A stretch of DNA of 64,000 nt, from NCBI RefSeq assembly GCF_012524075.1, contig NZ_JAAZUI010000004.1:62001-126000 (forward strand). The letters run 5' to 3'. The DNA comes from Lutibacter sp. B1 (GTDB lineage Bacteria; Bacteroidota; Bacteroidia; Flavobacteriales; Flavobacteriaceae). Below are positions 51,822 through 60,049 of the stretch, piece by piece. Both the position numbers and the translations under genes were made by a program. The notes under the pieces are model-generated. The model was given only the letters and a program-made list of their open reading frames with translations. It ran no database searches and had not been told where the DNA came from. Within the stretch, counting starts at the first letter, position 1. Every line of letters starts with the position of its first letter.

Positions 51822-52949
51822 TTATTTTAAAGTAATCCATCCTGTTCTTGTAAGTAAACTATCCCACATTGGAATAGGTATTACTAAGCCTTTTTGATTA
51901 TTTACATCTAATCCTGTTTCAATTAGTTCAGGAGTTTCATTTTTTACTTTATCTAACCAATTAGGTTCAATTAAAAGTTCACGACCTAAAGCAAATAAAG
52001 GAATCCCTGTTTTTAAAATTTTTTCAGCATCTCCAGGAGTACTAATACCTCCAACTGCAATAACAGGAATGGAACCGTTTAATTTTTCATAAATTAATAG
52101 TGTTCTAGAAGCAGTATCATTTTTATCACGTAGAGAGCCACTCCAAAAATTCATGGTAGAAACATGTAAATAATCTAATTGTTTTTTAGATATAGCTTCT
52201 ACTAATTCAAGAGTGTCTTCAATAGTAATTCCCGGATTTTCTATTTCTTCAGGAGAAATACGATAGCCTATTAAAAATGGTGTTTTCGCGTTTTCTTTTA
52301 CGGCTTGTTTTACGGCATTAATTACAGCTAAAGGGAATGTCATTCGTTTTTCTAAACTTCCGCCCCATTTATCTGTTCTTCTATTTGAATGAGGCGAGAA
52401 AAATTGTTGTATTAAATAAGTGTTTGCTCCATGAATTTCTACGCCATCAAAACCAGCTTCAATTGCTCTTCTAGTTGCATCTCCATAAGCTTGTATAGTT
52501 TTAATAATTTCATCTTCAGTCATTTTTCTAGGAACTTGAGTATCTTCTCTTTCAGCAGCTACAGCACTGGCACTTATAGATTGTTTGTCTAAAAGTTCAT
52601 CCGGTGGACACATTCTTCCTCCATGATAAATTTGAATTACTGCTTTTCCACCATTTTCTTTTAACGTATCAGCAATACGCTTTAAACTTGGAATCATTTC
52701 ATCTGTATGTGCACCTATTTGCCCGTGAAATCCTTTTCCTTCTCTTGTAACATAAGCACACGCTGTAATTAATAATTCGGCACCTTTGTTGCGTTTTCGG
52801 TAATAGACTATTTCGCTATCAGAAACAGTTCCGTCTTCATTACCGGAAAAAGTTGTCATTGGAGCCATTACAACTCTACTATCCAATTTAATTCCTGACA
52901 CAGGAAAAGTGAAAGGAGAAAGTATATTTTTAAAATTTGAATTAGACAT
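51822..52949 (-). CDS. old-yellow-enzyme-type flavin oxidoreductase
   Basis: FMN-binding TIM barrel of 375 residues. Visible marks are VVMAPMTTFSGNEDGTVSD near residue 25, AVIQIYHGGR near 104, EIHGANTYLIQQFFSPHSNR near 170 (substrate His-x-x-Asn) and the phosphate loop VGGISTPGDAEKIL near 300. The family reduces electrophilic alkenes, nitro compounds and quinones with NAD(P)H. It is the fourth gene of the TetR operon, between the nitroreductase (16 bp) and the YqhD-like gene, which matches an electrophile-response function like that of E. coli nemA. Confidence 0.92.
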   Translation of the reverse strand: MSNSNFKNILSPFTFPVSGIKLDSRVVMAPMTTFSGNEDGTVSDSEIVYYRKRNKGAELLITACAYVTREGKGFHGQIGAHTDEMIPSLKRIADTLKENGGKAVIQIYHGGRMCPPDELLDKQSISASAVAAEREDTQVPRKMTEDEIIKTIQAYGDATRRAIEAGFDGVEIHGANTYLIQQFFSPHSNRRTDKWGGSLEKRMTFPLAVINAVKQAVKENAKTPFLIGYRISPEEIENPGITIEDTLELVEAISKKQLDYLHVSTMNFWSGSLRDKNDTASRTLLIYEKLNGSIPVIAVGGISTPGDAEKILKTGIPLFALGRELLIEPNWLDKVKNETPELIETGLDVNNQKGLVIPIPMWDSLLTRTGWITLK

Positions 52950-52965
52950 AATAAATCTCTTTTAA

Positions 52966-53601
52966 TTACTCAATAATTGTAACTAAATCTTCAGTACTTT
53001 TTCTCACTTTAGGCAAGTTCACGAGCCAATCTTTTTCAGCATCTCTATAACCCAAAGGAAGAAGTAGGCAGCTTCTTAATCCTTTTTCTTTCAATCCTAA
53101 AATTTTGTCGGCAGCAGGCGGATCGAAACCTTCAATAGGAGTACAATCTACACCTTCAAATGCAGCAGCAACCATTGCTATACCAAATGCAATATATGCT
53201 TGTTTAGAGGCGTGTATAAAATTTTCTTCCGGATCTCTTTGCGGATATAAATTCAATAAACGTTGTCTGTAAGCATCTGCAGCTTCTTTGTTTGAAAAAT
53301 TTCTAACTTCATCCGATAGGTCATACATTTTATGAATACGTTCAGGAGTGTAAGTGTCCCAAGCAGCAAAAACCAATAAATGAGAACAGTCTGATACTAC
53401 CGGCTGATTCCAAGCAATTGCTTTAATTTCTTCTTTTACTTTTTGATTGGTAACCACAATTATTTCAAAAGGTTGTAAACCGCTTGATGTAGGCGCAAGT
53501 CTTGCCGCTTCTATAATTCTATCAATTTTATCTTGAGAAACTGTTTTACCATTCATTGCTTTTGTAGCATATCTCCAGTTTAATTTATCTAATAATTCCA
53601 T
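52966..53601 (-). CDS. nitroreductase-family NAD(P)H oxidoreductase
   Basis: The 211-residue flavoenzyme has the FMN-binding N-terminus RYATKAMNGKTVSQDKIDRI, the AARLAPTSSGLQPFEIIVV segment near residue 38, and the C-terminal LGLKEKGLRSCLLLPLGYRD of the NfsB-like group. Homologues reduce nitroaromatics, quinones and dihydropteridines. It is the third gene of the TetR operon, followed after 16 bp by the old-yellow-enzyme gene. The native substrate is unknown. Confidence 0.92.
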   Translation of the reverse strand: MELLDKLNWRYATKAMNGKTVSQDKIDRIIEAARLAPTSSGLQPFEIIVVTNQKVKEEIKAIAWNQPVVSDCSHLLVFAAWDTYTPERIHKMYDLSDEVRNFSNKEAADAYRQRLLNLYPQRDPEENFIHASKQAYIAFGIAMVAAAFEGVDCTPIEGFDPPAADKILGLKEKGLRSCLLLPLGYRDAEKDWLVNLPKVRKSTEDLVTIIE

Positions 53602-53622
53602 TTTTTTAGTATTTAGTTATTT

Positions 53623-54288
53623 TTAATTATTTGTTGCTATTTCTTGAATTTTATCTGATGTAATAATTTGTGTTATATCGTATGTTGAGTTTGCTAAATT
53701 TAGCATAGCCTCAGCAATATTTTCTGCTTTAATCATTCTATATCTTTTTAGTTTCCCTACTAATAGTGGGTCTATTAATTTAAAAAACAGGAATCCTATT
53801 TTTTCCATAGGTCTGTTTTCATTTCTTACACCTGTTATTAATGAAGGTCTTAATATATAGGTGTTTGCTATTTTTTCTTTTAATACATCTTGCTCCATTC
53901 TACCTTTAGTTCTATTATAAAAAATAGTGCTTTTAGGATTAGCTCCCATTGCAGAAACTACCATAAATGTTTTAATATGATTTTCTTTTGCGAGTTTGGC
54001 AGCAGCAACAGGTATTCCATAATCTATTTTTTTATAGAGTTCTTTATCAGGTGTTTTTTTAGCGGTTGTACCTATACAGCAATAAACCTCATCTGCAATA
54101 AAATCATCTTTAAAACTTTCTAACGCCAAAAGATTTCCTGTTTTTTGTGTAACTTTTGGGTGTAAACCTTCCATTTTTTTACGAGAAAATACTTTAACAA
54201 TTGTATATCTATCGTCTTCAGTTAGTTTGTTTAAAAGATGTTTTCCTGTTAAACCGGTAGCTCCTAAAATTATTGCTGTTTTCCCCAT
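53623..54288 (-). CDS. NAD(P)-binding oxidoreductase, HTATIP2/NmrA-like
   Basis: Atypical short-chain dehydrogenase of 221 residues. The nucleotide loop is ILGATGLTGKHLLNKL at residues 6-21, followed by VYCCIGTTAKKTPDKELY, the serine region MVVSAMGANPKS and YNRTKGRMEQDVL, which carries a Tyr-x-x-x-Lys pattern. This matches the TIP30/HTATIP2-like group of NADPH-binding proteins. It is the second gene of the TetR operon. Either a reductase or a redox sensor; the substrate is not known. Confidence 0.87.
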   Translation of the reverse strand: MGKTAIILGATGLTGKHLLNKLTEDDRYTIVKVFSRKKMEGLHPKVTQKTGNLLALESFKDDFIADEVYCCIGTTAKKTPDKELYKKIDYGIPVAAAKLAKENHIKTFMVVSAMGANPKSTIFYNRTKGRMEQDVLKEKIANTYILRPSLITGVRNENRPMEKIGFLFFKLIDPLLVGKLKRYRMIKAENIAEAMLNLANSTYDITQIITSDKIQEIATNN

Positions 54289-54298
54289 TTTTTATGAA

Positions 54299-54877
54299 TT
54301 AAATTCTGATACTGTCCCAAGCTGCCTGAAATGCATTTTCTAAACAATTTTCATCTAATTGGTTTTTATCTTTTTTCTGCATATTCATTAAAAAAGCTAA
54401 AGGATAAATGGTATAAGCGTAGAGGAGGTAAGAAGAAATCGGCTTAATAATTTTCTCTGTTTTCCCTCGTTCCCATAAATCTATAAGAGGTTGCAAATGT
54501 TTTAATCCTTCTTCTTTGCTGGTCTCATCAATCATAGGAGTATTATCACATTGAGATAAAAAAACAGCTTCTTCAATATTTTTAAATTTATAATGCGCAA
54601 TGTTTTTCCAAATAATTTCGAATCCTTTTTTTATCGGTAAACTTTCATCATATTCATTAAAAGCACATTCACAAAAAGAAGCTTTAACTTCAACGTACAA
54701 TTGATTTATTAAATCTTGCTTACTGTCAAAATACAAATAAATAGTGGCAGGAGATACACCGGTTAATTTTGCTATTTTAGACATAGGAGCATCGTGAAAG
54801 CCATTATTATTAACCAAACTTAGTGTAGCTTTTAACAAAGCTGTACGTTTTTCATTATTTTTTTCTCGTTTTACCAT
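54299..54877 (-). CDS. TetR/AcrR-family transcriptional regulator
   Basis: The 192-residue regulator has the N-terminal DNA-binding domain (residues about 8-55) with the recognition HTH MSKIAKLTGVSPATIYLYFD, and a divergent C-terminal ligand domain containing few cysteines (CECAFNEY, SQCDN, ENCLENAF). It is the first gene of a five-gene redox operon with gaps of 10-26 bp. A perfect 22-bp palindrome lies 33 bp upstream of its ATG, so it very likely represses its own operon. The inducer may be an aldehyde, quinone or other electrophile (inference). Confidence 0.93.
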   Translation of the reverse strand: MVKREKNNEKRTALLKATLSLVNNNGFHDAPMSKIAKLTGVSPATIYLYFDSKQDLINQLYVEVKASFCECAFNEYDESLPIKKGFEIIWKNIAHYKFKNIEEAVFLSQCDNTPMIDETSKEEGLKHLQPLIDLWERGKTEKIIKPISSYLLYAYTIYPLAFLMNMQKKDKNQLDENCLENAFQAAWDSIRI

Positions 54878-54909
54878 ATTACGGACTATAACATTTCGTA
54901 AATGTACTA

Positions 54910-54931
54910 AAAGAATGAACGTTCATTCTTT
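54910..54931. promoter_or_regulatory. TetR operator palindrome
   Basis: AAAGAATGAACG and its mirror form a perfect 22-bp palindrome (AAAGAATGAAC|GTTCATTCTTT). The AATGAACGTTCATT core is typical of TetR/AcrR sites. On the minus strand TACATTTA (54906-54899) is the likely -7 box of tetR, so the operator overlies its -33 region. It also lies upstream of rlmF. Confidence 0.8.
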
Positions 54932-54966
54932 AAATTTTGTTAAAAAAATGGTAAACTTAAAAATGG

Positions 54967-54974
54967 TACTTTTG
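54967..54974 (+). promoter_or_regulatory. -7 promoter element of rlmF
   Basis: TACTTTTG, 16 nt before the ATG at 54991. Confidence 0.5.
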
Positions 54975-54990
54975 GAGTGTAAATACAGTT

Positions 54991-55914
54991 ATGGGAACTA
55001 AAATTAAATTAAACGAAAACTTACATCCAACTAATAAGCATAAATCTGGTTATAATTTTCAAGAATTATGTGAAGGATATCCGCCTTTAAAAGAATTTGT
55101 TTTTGTAAATAAGTACCAAACCGAAACAATAGATTTTGCCAATTCAAAAGCTGTAAAGGCTATAAATACGGCATTATTATTTAAGTATTATAACATTATG
55201 TTTTGGGATTTTCCCGATAAAAATTTATGTCCGCCAATTCCGGGTAGAGTTGATTATATTCATTATTTATCCGATTTATTAACAGAAAGCGGTATTACCG
55301 AAAATATTACTGTAATGGATATTGGTACTGGAGCAAGTTGCATTTATCCGTTACTGGGAAATGCTGAATATGGTTGGGAGTTCGTTGGAACGGATATTAA
55401 CGAAAAATCATTGAATTGTGCTCAGCAAATTTTAAAAAAGAATCATATTGATAGTTTAATAAAATTAAAATACCAACCAGATTCTACTCAAATATTTAAA
55501 GGTGTTTTAACTGAAAACGATCGGTTTTCAGCTACAATGTGCAATCCTCCTTTTTATAAATCTCAAGAAGAAACAATGCAAGCCAATGCTCGTAAATTAA
55601 AAGGATTAGGAAATGCTAGTGATTTTAAGAGTAGAAATTTTAGTGGAAAGCAACAAGAACTTTGGTATAAAGGAGGAGAAAAAGCATTTGTTCATACGTA
55701 TTTGTATGAAAGTTCTTTTTTTAAAACGCAATGTTTTTGGTATAGCACCTTAGTTTCTAAAAAGGAAAATTTAAAAAGTATGTATGCTTCTTTAAAGAAA
55801 TTAAATGCTACAGAAATTAAAATCATTCAAATGCTTCAAGGTAATAAAATAACACGTATTGTAGCTTGGACTTTTCTTACAAAAGAAGAACAGAAAAAGT
55901 GGATTTCTTCTTAA
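54991..55914 (+). CDS. rlmF: 23S rRNA (adenine1618-N6)-methyltransferase
   Basis: The 307-residue SAM-dependent methyltransferase modifies A1618 of 23S rRNA. The family-typical start is HPTNKHKSGYNFQELCEGYP and PLKEFVFVNKY. The SAM site is VMDIGTGASCIYPLLG near residue 110, and the catalytic motif TMCNPPFYKSQEE (Asn-Pro-Pro-Phe) lies near 188. A late SFFKTQCFWYSTLVSKKENL is also RlmF-specific. It is divergent from tetR but is a housekeeping gene, probably not part of the redox operon. Confidence 0.93.
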   Translation: MGTKIKLNENLHPTNKHKSGYNFQELCEGYPPLKEFVFVNKYQTETIDFANSKAVKAINTALLFKYYNIMFWDFPDKNLCPPIPGRVDYIHYLSDLLTESGITENITVMDIGTGASCIYPLLGNAEYGWEFVGTDINEKSLNCAQQILKKNHIDSLIKLKYQPDSTQIFKGVLTENDRFSATMCNPPFYKSQEETMQANARKLKGLGNASDFKSRNFSGKQQELWYKGGEKAFVHTYLYESSFFKTQCFWYSTLVSKKENLKSMYASLKKLNATEIKIIQMLQGNKITRIVAWTFLTKEEQKKWISS

Positions 55915-55916
55915 AA

Positions 55917-56040
55917 AAAAGCTGATTAAAAATCCTGAAAAATGTTATTCTTAATCTCAAAATTATAGTGATATAGCGTATCAAATTTGATGAGAAACTG
56001 AACTTGTTTCAGTTTGACGATTTTTTAATCAGCTCTTTTT
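55917..56040. repeat. long imperfect hairpin element between rlmF and the GH3 gene
   Basis: Outer arms AGCTGATTAAAAATC (55920-55934) and GATTTTTTAATCAGCT (56019-56034) pair with one bulged T. They enclose a palindrome ATCAAATTTGAT (55980-55991) and an inner hairpin AAACTGAA / TTCAGTTT (55995-56002, 56008-56015). A-run and T-run ends let it act as a two-way terminator for the convergent genes. The AACTTGTTTCAG core resembles, from memory, a repeat dispersed in flavobacterial intergenic regions. Confidence 0.6.
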
Positions 56041-56049
56041 GAAAATTTA

Positions 56050-58206
56050 TTATTCTACATAAGTTAATGTTGCTTCTACTAAAATTTTATCAGAAGCATT
56101 TCCAACCAATATTTTGAAATCTCCAGGCTCTGCTTTCCAGCTTTTACTATCAACATCATAAAATGAAAGGTCTTTTTTAGTAAGTTCCATTTCAATTAGA
56201 GCAGTTTCACCTTTTGCAAGAAAAACTTTTTTAAATCCTTTTAATTCTTTCACAGGTCTAATTACTGAAGCCTCTACATCTTGTATGTATAATTGAGCAA
56301 CCTCAGCACCATCAATTTCACTTGTATTAGTAATTGTTAAAGTAACTGTTACAGGTTCTTCGTCTTTTATTATTGCTGAAGAAAGTTGTAAATCATTAAA
56401 CTCAAAAGTAGCATACGATAATCCGTGCCCAAAAGCATAAAGCGGTTGTATCTTTTTGGTTTCGTACCATCTATAACCAACTAATACACCTTCTTTGTAT
56501 TCTACATCTATTTGAGGATATTGCATATTCATATCTTCTGCCCAGCCGGCATAGAGTTCTGCTCCTTCCGGTAAATAATTTGCACCGGGTGAATCAGAAA
56601 ATTGTTTTTCAATTGAAATAGGTAATTTTCCGGAAGGATTTGTTTTCCCTGATACAATTTCAGCCAAAGCAATATTTCCGTTTTGTCCAACATACCAAGA
56701 GTAAAGTATTCCGGCAACATCGTTAGCCCAAGGAGTCATTTCTACACCACCACCTGCATTTACAATTACCAAAGTATTTCCATTTAATGTGGAAATATTC
56801 TTGATTTTTTCATTAGTTTCTTCAGGGAGTTCAAAAGGTTTGTCCCAACCTTCATTATCAAGAGTTCCAATACTCACTATAACAACATCTGCCTCTGTAA
56901 AATCTTCATTTGTTGGATTTTCAATGTACGTTAAATTATCTCCAAATTCGGCTTTAAAAGCATCGAGCATAGTTACAATATCATAACCTTCGACTTCTGC
57001 TGAACCTCCTCCACGAGCTAATTCTTCAACAAAATCTCCTGTTAAAAGTATTTTTTTATCTTTTGAAACGGGTAAAACACATTCATTTCTCAATAATACG
57101 ATGCCTTCTCGGGCAGTATTTAAGGCTACTTTTTCGTGTTCAGTGAATTTATTTAGAAAACTTTCATCTTTAACTTCTCGTTCAGTTAATCCCATAGCAA
57201 TGGAAAGTTTAAGAACGTTTTTGGCCATTCTATCAATATCGTTTTCAGTTATTTTGCCTTCATCTAATAATCTTTTCGCATTAGAACGTACATACACATC
57301 TCCCATAATTTCTAATCCGGGAATATCCATATTTCCTTCGCCGGGCATTTCTAAATCAAGACCCGAAGTAATGGTTTTAACAGGATCCCAAACCGACCAC
57401 CAATCGCTCATAACCAATCCTTTAAATCCTAACTGTCCTTTTAATAAATTGGTAATTACAGTTTTGCTTTGTCCTGCCCATTCACCATTAACCATATTGT
57501 AGGAGGTCATAACTGCCATAGCTCCGGCGTCAATTCCTGCTTTAAAGGCAGGTGTATATATTTCGTGAATGGTTCTTTCATCAACAATGGCATTAGTCAT
57601 TCTACGGTGAAATTCATGATTATTAGCCAAGAAATGTTTCATAGTAGCAACAGTACCGGTATTTTGTACACCTACTACATAATTTTCAACCATACGACCA
57701 GCTAAATAAGGATCTTCACCAAAATATTCAAAATTACGTCCGTTTTGCGAAACACGATAAATATTCATTCCCGGACCCAGTAAAACAGCAATATCGCCGG
57801 CTCTACATTGTTCTCCAATTGAAGTAGCGTATTGTTTTGAAAGATCTGGATTCCAAGTGGAAGCCAATAAAATAGGACAAGGAAATGCGGTAGATTTTTC
57901 TAATTGTCCACTTAAATCTTTTCTGATATGTACACCTTGAGTAGCATCAGAAAGGTACAATTGCGGTATGTTAAACTTTTCAACTCCTTTTACAAAAAAC
58001 CAATTATGCCCGCCAATAAGTTCAATTTTTTCTTCAACACTAAGTTGAGTAAGAAATTCATCTGCTTTTTTTGAAGATTCTTCATAACTTACAGGAGGCG
58101 AAAAAGGTTTTACAGGCTCTTCTTTAAAAGTTTTCATGTCAGGTTTTTTATCTGCACATCCAAAAAACAGAAGTGTGCACATAATACAGGTAAGTAAATA
58201 TTTCAT
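56050..58206 (-). CDS. glycoside hydrolase family 3 lipoprotein (beta-glucosidase-like)
   Basis: The 718-residue enzyme starts at ATG 58206, giving a lipoprotein signal (MKYLLTCIMCTLLFFGCADK, Cys17). The GH3 barrel has ATMKHFLANNHEFHRR near residue 180 and the catalytic nucleophile Asp in GFKGLVMSDWWSVWD near 245. A GH3 C-terminal alpha/beta domain (TLVIVNAGGGVEMTPW) and a fibronectin-like end domain (VAQLYIQDVEASVIRPVKEL) follow. It hydrolyses beta-linked glucosides or related glycans, probably at the outer membrane. No SusC/SusD or other glycoside hydrolase is adjacent. A longer frame upstream spoils the signal peptide and is rejected. Confidence 0.93.
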   Translation of the reverse strand: MKYLLTCIMCTLLFFGCADKKPDMKTFKEEPVKPFSPPVSYEESSKKADEFLTQLSVEEKIELIGGHNWFFVKGVEKFNIPQLYLSDATQGVHIRKDLSGQLEKSTAFPCPILLASTWNPDLSKQYATSIGEQCRAGDIAVLLGPGMNIYRVSQNGRNFEYFGEDPYLAGRMVENYVVGVQNTGTVATMKHFLANNHEFHRRMTNAIVDERTIHEIYTPAFKAGIDAGAMAVMTSYNMVNGEWAGQSKTVITNLLKGQLGFKGLVMSDWWSVWDPVKTITSGLDLEMPGEGNMDIPGLEIMGDVYVRSNAKRLLDEGKITENDIDRMAKNVLKLSIAMGLTEREVKDESFLNKFTEHEKVALNTAREGIVLLRNECVLPVSKDKKILLTGDFVEELARGGGSAEVEGYDIVTMLDAFKAEFGDNLTYIENPTNEDFTEADVVIVSIGTLDNEGWDKPFELPEETNEKIKNISTLNGNTLVIVNAGGGVEMTPWANDVAGILYSWYVGQNGNIALAEIVSGKTNPSGKLPISIEKQFSDSPGANYLPEGAELYAGWAEDMNMQYPQIDVEYKEGVLVGYRWYETKKIQPLYAFGHGLSYATFEFNDLQLSSAIIKDEEPVTVTLTITNTSEIDGAEVAQLYIQDVEASVIRPVKELKGFKKVFLAKGETALIEMELTKKDLSFYDVDSKSWKAEPGDFKILVGNASDKILVEATLTYVE

Positions 58207-58558
58207 TTTAATATATTTTACATTAAAGATGTATAAATATACTACTAATAAAATAGTTTTTAAGTATTTAAAACTCAATAAATAATCAATAGAAATGAAG
58301 AAATATTACTTTGTTTATTTAGTGTTATTGTAAACGTAGTAAAGCAATCTTTTTTATTGAGTGAGATTACTTGGTCGGTTAATTCCTAGCAATGACGGAT
58401 TTTAACTTTAGTGCAAACCTATTGATTGTTATTAAGGAAAGTTAAAGAAAAGTATTTTTAATACCAGCGTTTTTTATTTTTTTTAAAAGCAGCAGATTTT
58501 CTACCTTTTTTTGGCTTATTATCTTTTTGATTATACAATTTAGGGTTGGCTTTTGAAT
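58207..58558 (-). other. intergenic stretch with a short basic reading frame
   Basis: Most of it is AT-rich with no feature. At 58458-58558 on the minus strand an open frame without ATG reads NSKANPKLYNQKDNKP then KKGRKSAAFKKNKKRWY and a TAA. The run of basic residues looks like a ribosome- or RNA-associated protein tail. With only a TTG (58538) as possible start it is either a 26-residue peptide or the remnant of a lost gene. Confidence 0.3.
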
Positions 58559-59011
58559 TTATTTGATAATTTTTTCAAAGCACACACTATTTTCAGCATT
58601 TTCATAAAAACCAAAATTAGGTGTTATTGTATATCCGCACTTTTTGTAAAGTTCGATAGCTTCTGGTTGTTGTATACCGGTTTCAAGTATACATTTTGTG
58701 AAATTTAATTCTTTAGCCCAATTTTCTAATTCATTTAAAACTTTTGTGGCAACTCCTTTTCTACGGCCTAATAATGAAACGTACATTCTTTTAATTTCTA
58801 TTGTAGAGTTTTGGTATATTTTAAAAGCACCACAACCAATAGGACTTTCATTTTCATAAGCAACTACTACATTTTTTATGTTGTCCAATTTATTAAACTG
58901 ATCATAAAAATCGTGATTATCACCATCTCGTATTTTTAATTCAGCATCGAGATGTGTTATAAGTTCTAAAAAATCTTTATTCTTGGAGTTGGTTCTCAAT
59001 AATTTGATCAT
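58559..59011 (-). CDS. GNAT-family N-acetyltransferase
   Basis: The 150-residue protein starts at ATG 59011 (MIKLLRTNSKNKDFLELI), the usual opening of this group. The acetyl-CoA loop is VSLLGRRKGVATKVLNELEN (Arg/Gln-x-x-Gly-x-Ala pattern) near residue 90, followed by KCILETGIQQPEAIELYKKC and GYTITPNFGFYENAENSVCF. The substrate is unknown: small molecule or protein amine. The in-frame ATG at 59050 adds 13 unlikely residues. The gene stands alone. Confidence 0.88.
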   Translation of the reverse strand: MIKLLRTNSKNKDFLELITHLDAELKIRDGDNHDFYDQFNKLDNIKNVVVAYENESPIGCGAFKIYQNSTIEIKRMYVSLLGRRKGVATKVLNELENWAKELNFTKCILETGIQQPEAIELYKKCGYTITPNFGFYENAENSVCFEKIIK

Positions 59012-59230
59012 TTTTAAGGTTTTAGTGTAGAAATTTTTAGAAAGATTCACATATTTGTTAAGGCAGATAGTTTATACTAAAATAGTACTTAATTTGATTA
59101 TTATTATTATTTTCTAATATCATTTTCATTATCAAAAATTATGATTTACGACCAAATTTTGGATAATTAAAGAAGGTTTTGAGGCTTTGCGTTTGTAATT
59201 TGTTGTCTTCCTACAATACAATCTAAGATA
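59012..59230. other. intergenic region without recognised feature
   Basis: AT-rich, no open frame of note. It marks the edge between lower-GC sequence and the GC-richer redox cluster that starts at 59231. Confidence 0.4.
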
Positions 59231-60004
59231 CTATAGATTAGTTCCTCCTGTAACTTCAATTATTTGACCTGTAATCCATCCGGCATCTTTAGAGAGGAGC
59301 AGAGCTACAGCATTAGCAATATCTTCCGGTTGTCCAACTTTACCAAAAGCGACACCTGCAATAAGGGTTTTCATAATTTCAGGATCAACTAAGAGCTTTT
59401 TAGTAAAATCGGTTTCTATAAAACCCGGCATAATAGCATTGACCGAAATTTTTCTTTTACCAAGCATCTGAGCCATTGAGAGTGTAAACGAATTAACGGC
59501 TGCTTTTGAGGCAGCATAAGCTGAATAAAGAGGTTTGGCACCACGCGCGGTTAATGATGAAATATTGATAATGTGTGCATTGTCATTTAATAGTGGAAGT
59601 GCTGTTTGTGTTACAAAAAAGAGACCTTTTATATTGGTGTTAAACACATTGTCGAAATCTTCTTCTGTTACGGTTTCAAACGAAACAGAAGAAGAACTTA
59701 CACCTGCATTATTAATAAGGATATCTAAATGGTTGGAGCCACTATGTGATTTAAACTCTTGGCTGAGCTTTTGAAACAGAATTTTAATTTCGGCAACAGA
59801 GCGGATATCAGCTTTTATTGAAAAAGCATCACCACCTGCTTGCTTAATTTCATCTACCACTTGTTTTGCGGACTCTGCACTTTTACTGTAATGTACAGCT
59901 GTTAAGGCTCCTTCGGAAGCAATTCGTTTTGCGATAGCCCGTCCAATTCCTTTTCCGGCTCCTGTAACAATAGCATTCTTTCCTTTTAAAGATGAATAAT
60001 TCAT
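59231..60004 (-). CDS. SDR-family oxidoreductase (3-ketoacyl-ACP-reductase-like)
   Basis: Classical short-chain dehydrogenase of 257 residues: VTGAGKGIGRAIAKRIAS at residues 13-30, INNAGVSS near 95, the catalytic serine in HIINISSLTARG, the Tyr-x-x-x-Lys pair in YSAYAASKAAVNSF, and the C-terminal DAGWITGQIIEVTGGTNL. NADPH use is suggested by the basic residue pattern but not certain. It is the last gene of the AraC-led cluster, 45 bp after the alcohol dehydrogenase. The substrate is unknown. Confidence 0.92.
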   Translation of the reverse strand: MNYSSLKGKNAIVTGAGKGIGRAIAKRIASEGALTAVHYSKSAESAKQVVDEIKQAGGDAFSIKADIRSVAEIKILFQKLSQEFKSHSGSNHLDILINNAGVSSSSVSFETVTEEDFDNVFNTNIKGLFFVTQTALPLLNDNAHIINISSLTARGAKPLYSAYAASKAAVNSFTLSMAQMLGKRKISVNAIMPGFIETDFTKKLLVDPEIMKTLIAGVAFGKVGQPEDIANAVALLLSKDAGWITGQIIEVTGGTNL

Positions 60005-60049
60005 AAAGCGTTCAAGATTTAATTATAGAAAAGTATGAGTTGGTATAAA

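Noticed and set aside
58206-58278. N-terminal extension of the GH3 gene
   Set aside because: Starting at 58278 places 24 residues before the lipoprotein signal; the ATG at 58206 gives a normal signal peptide.
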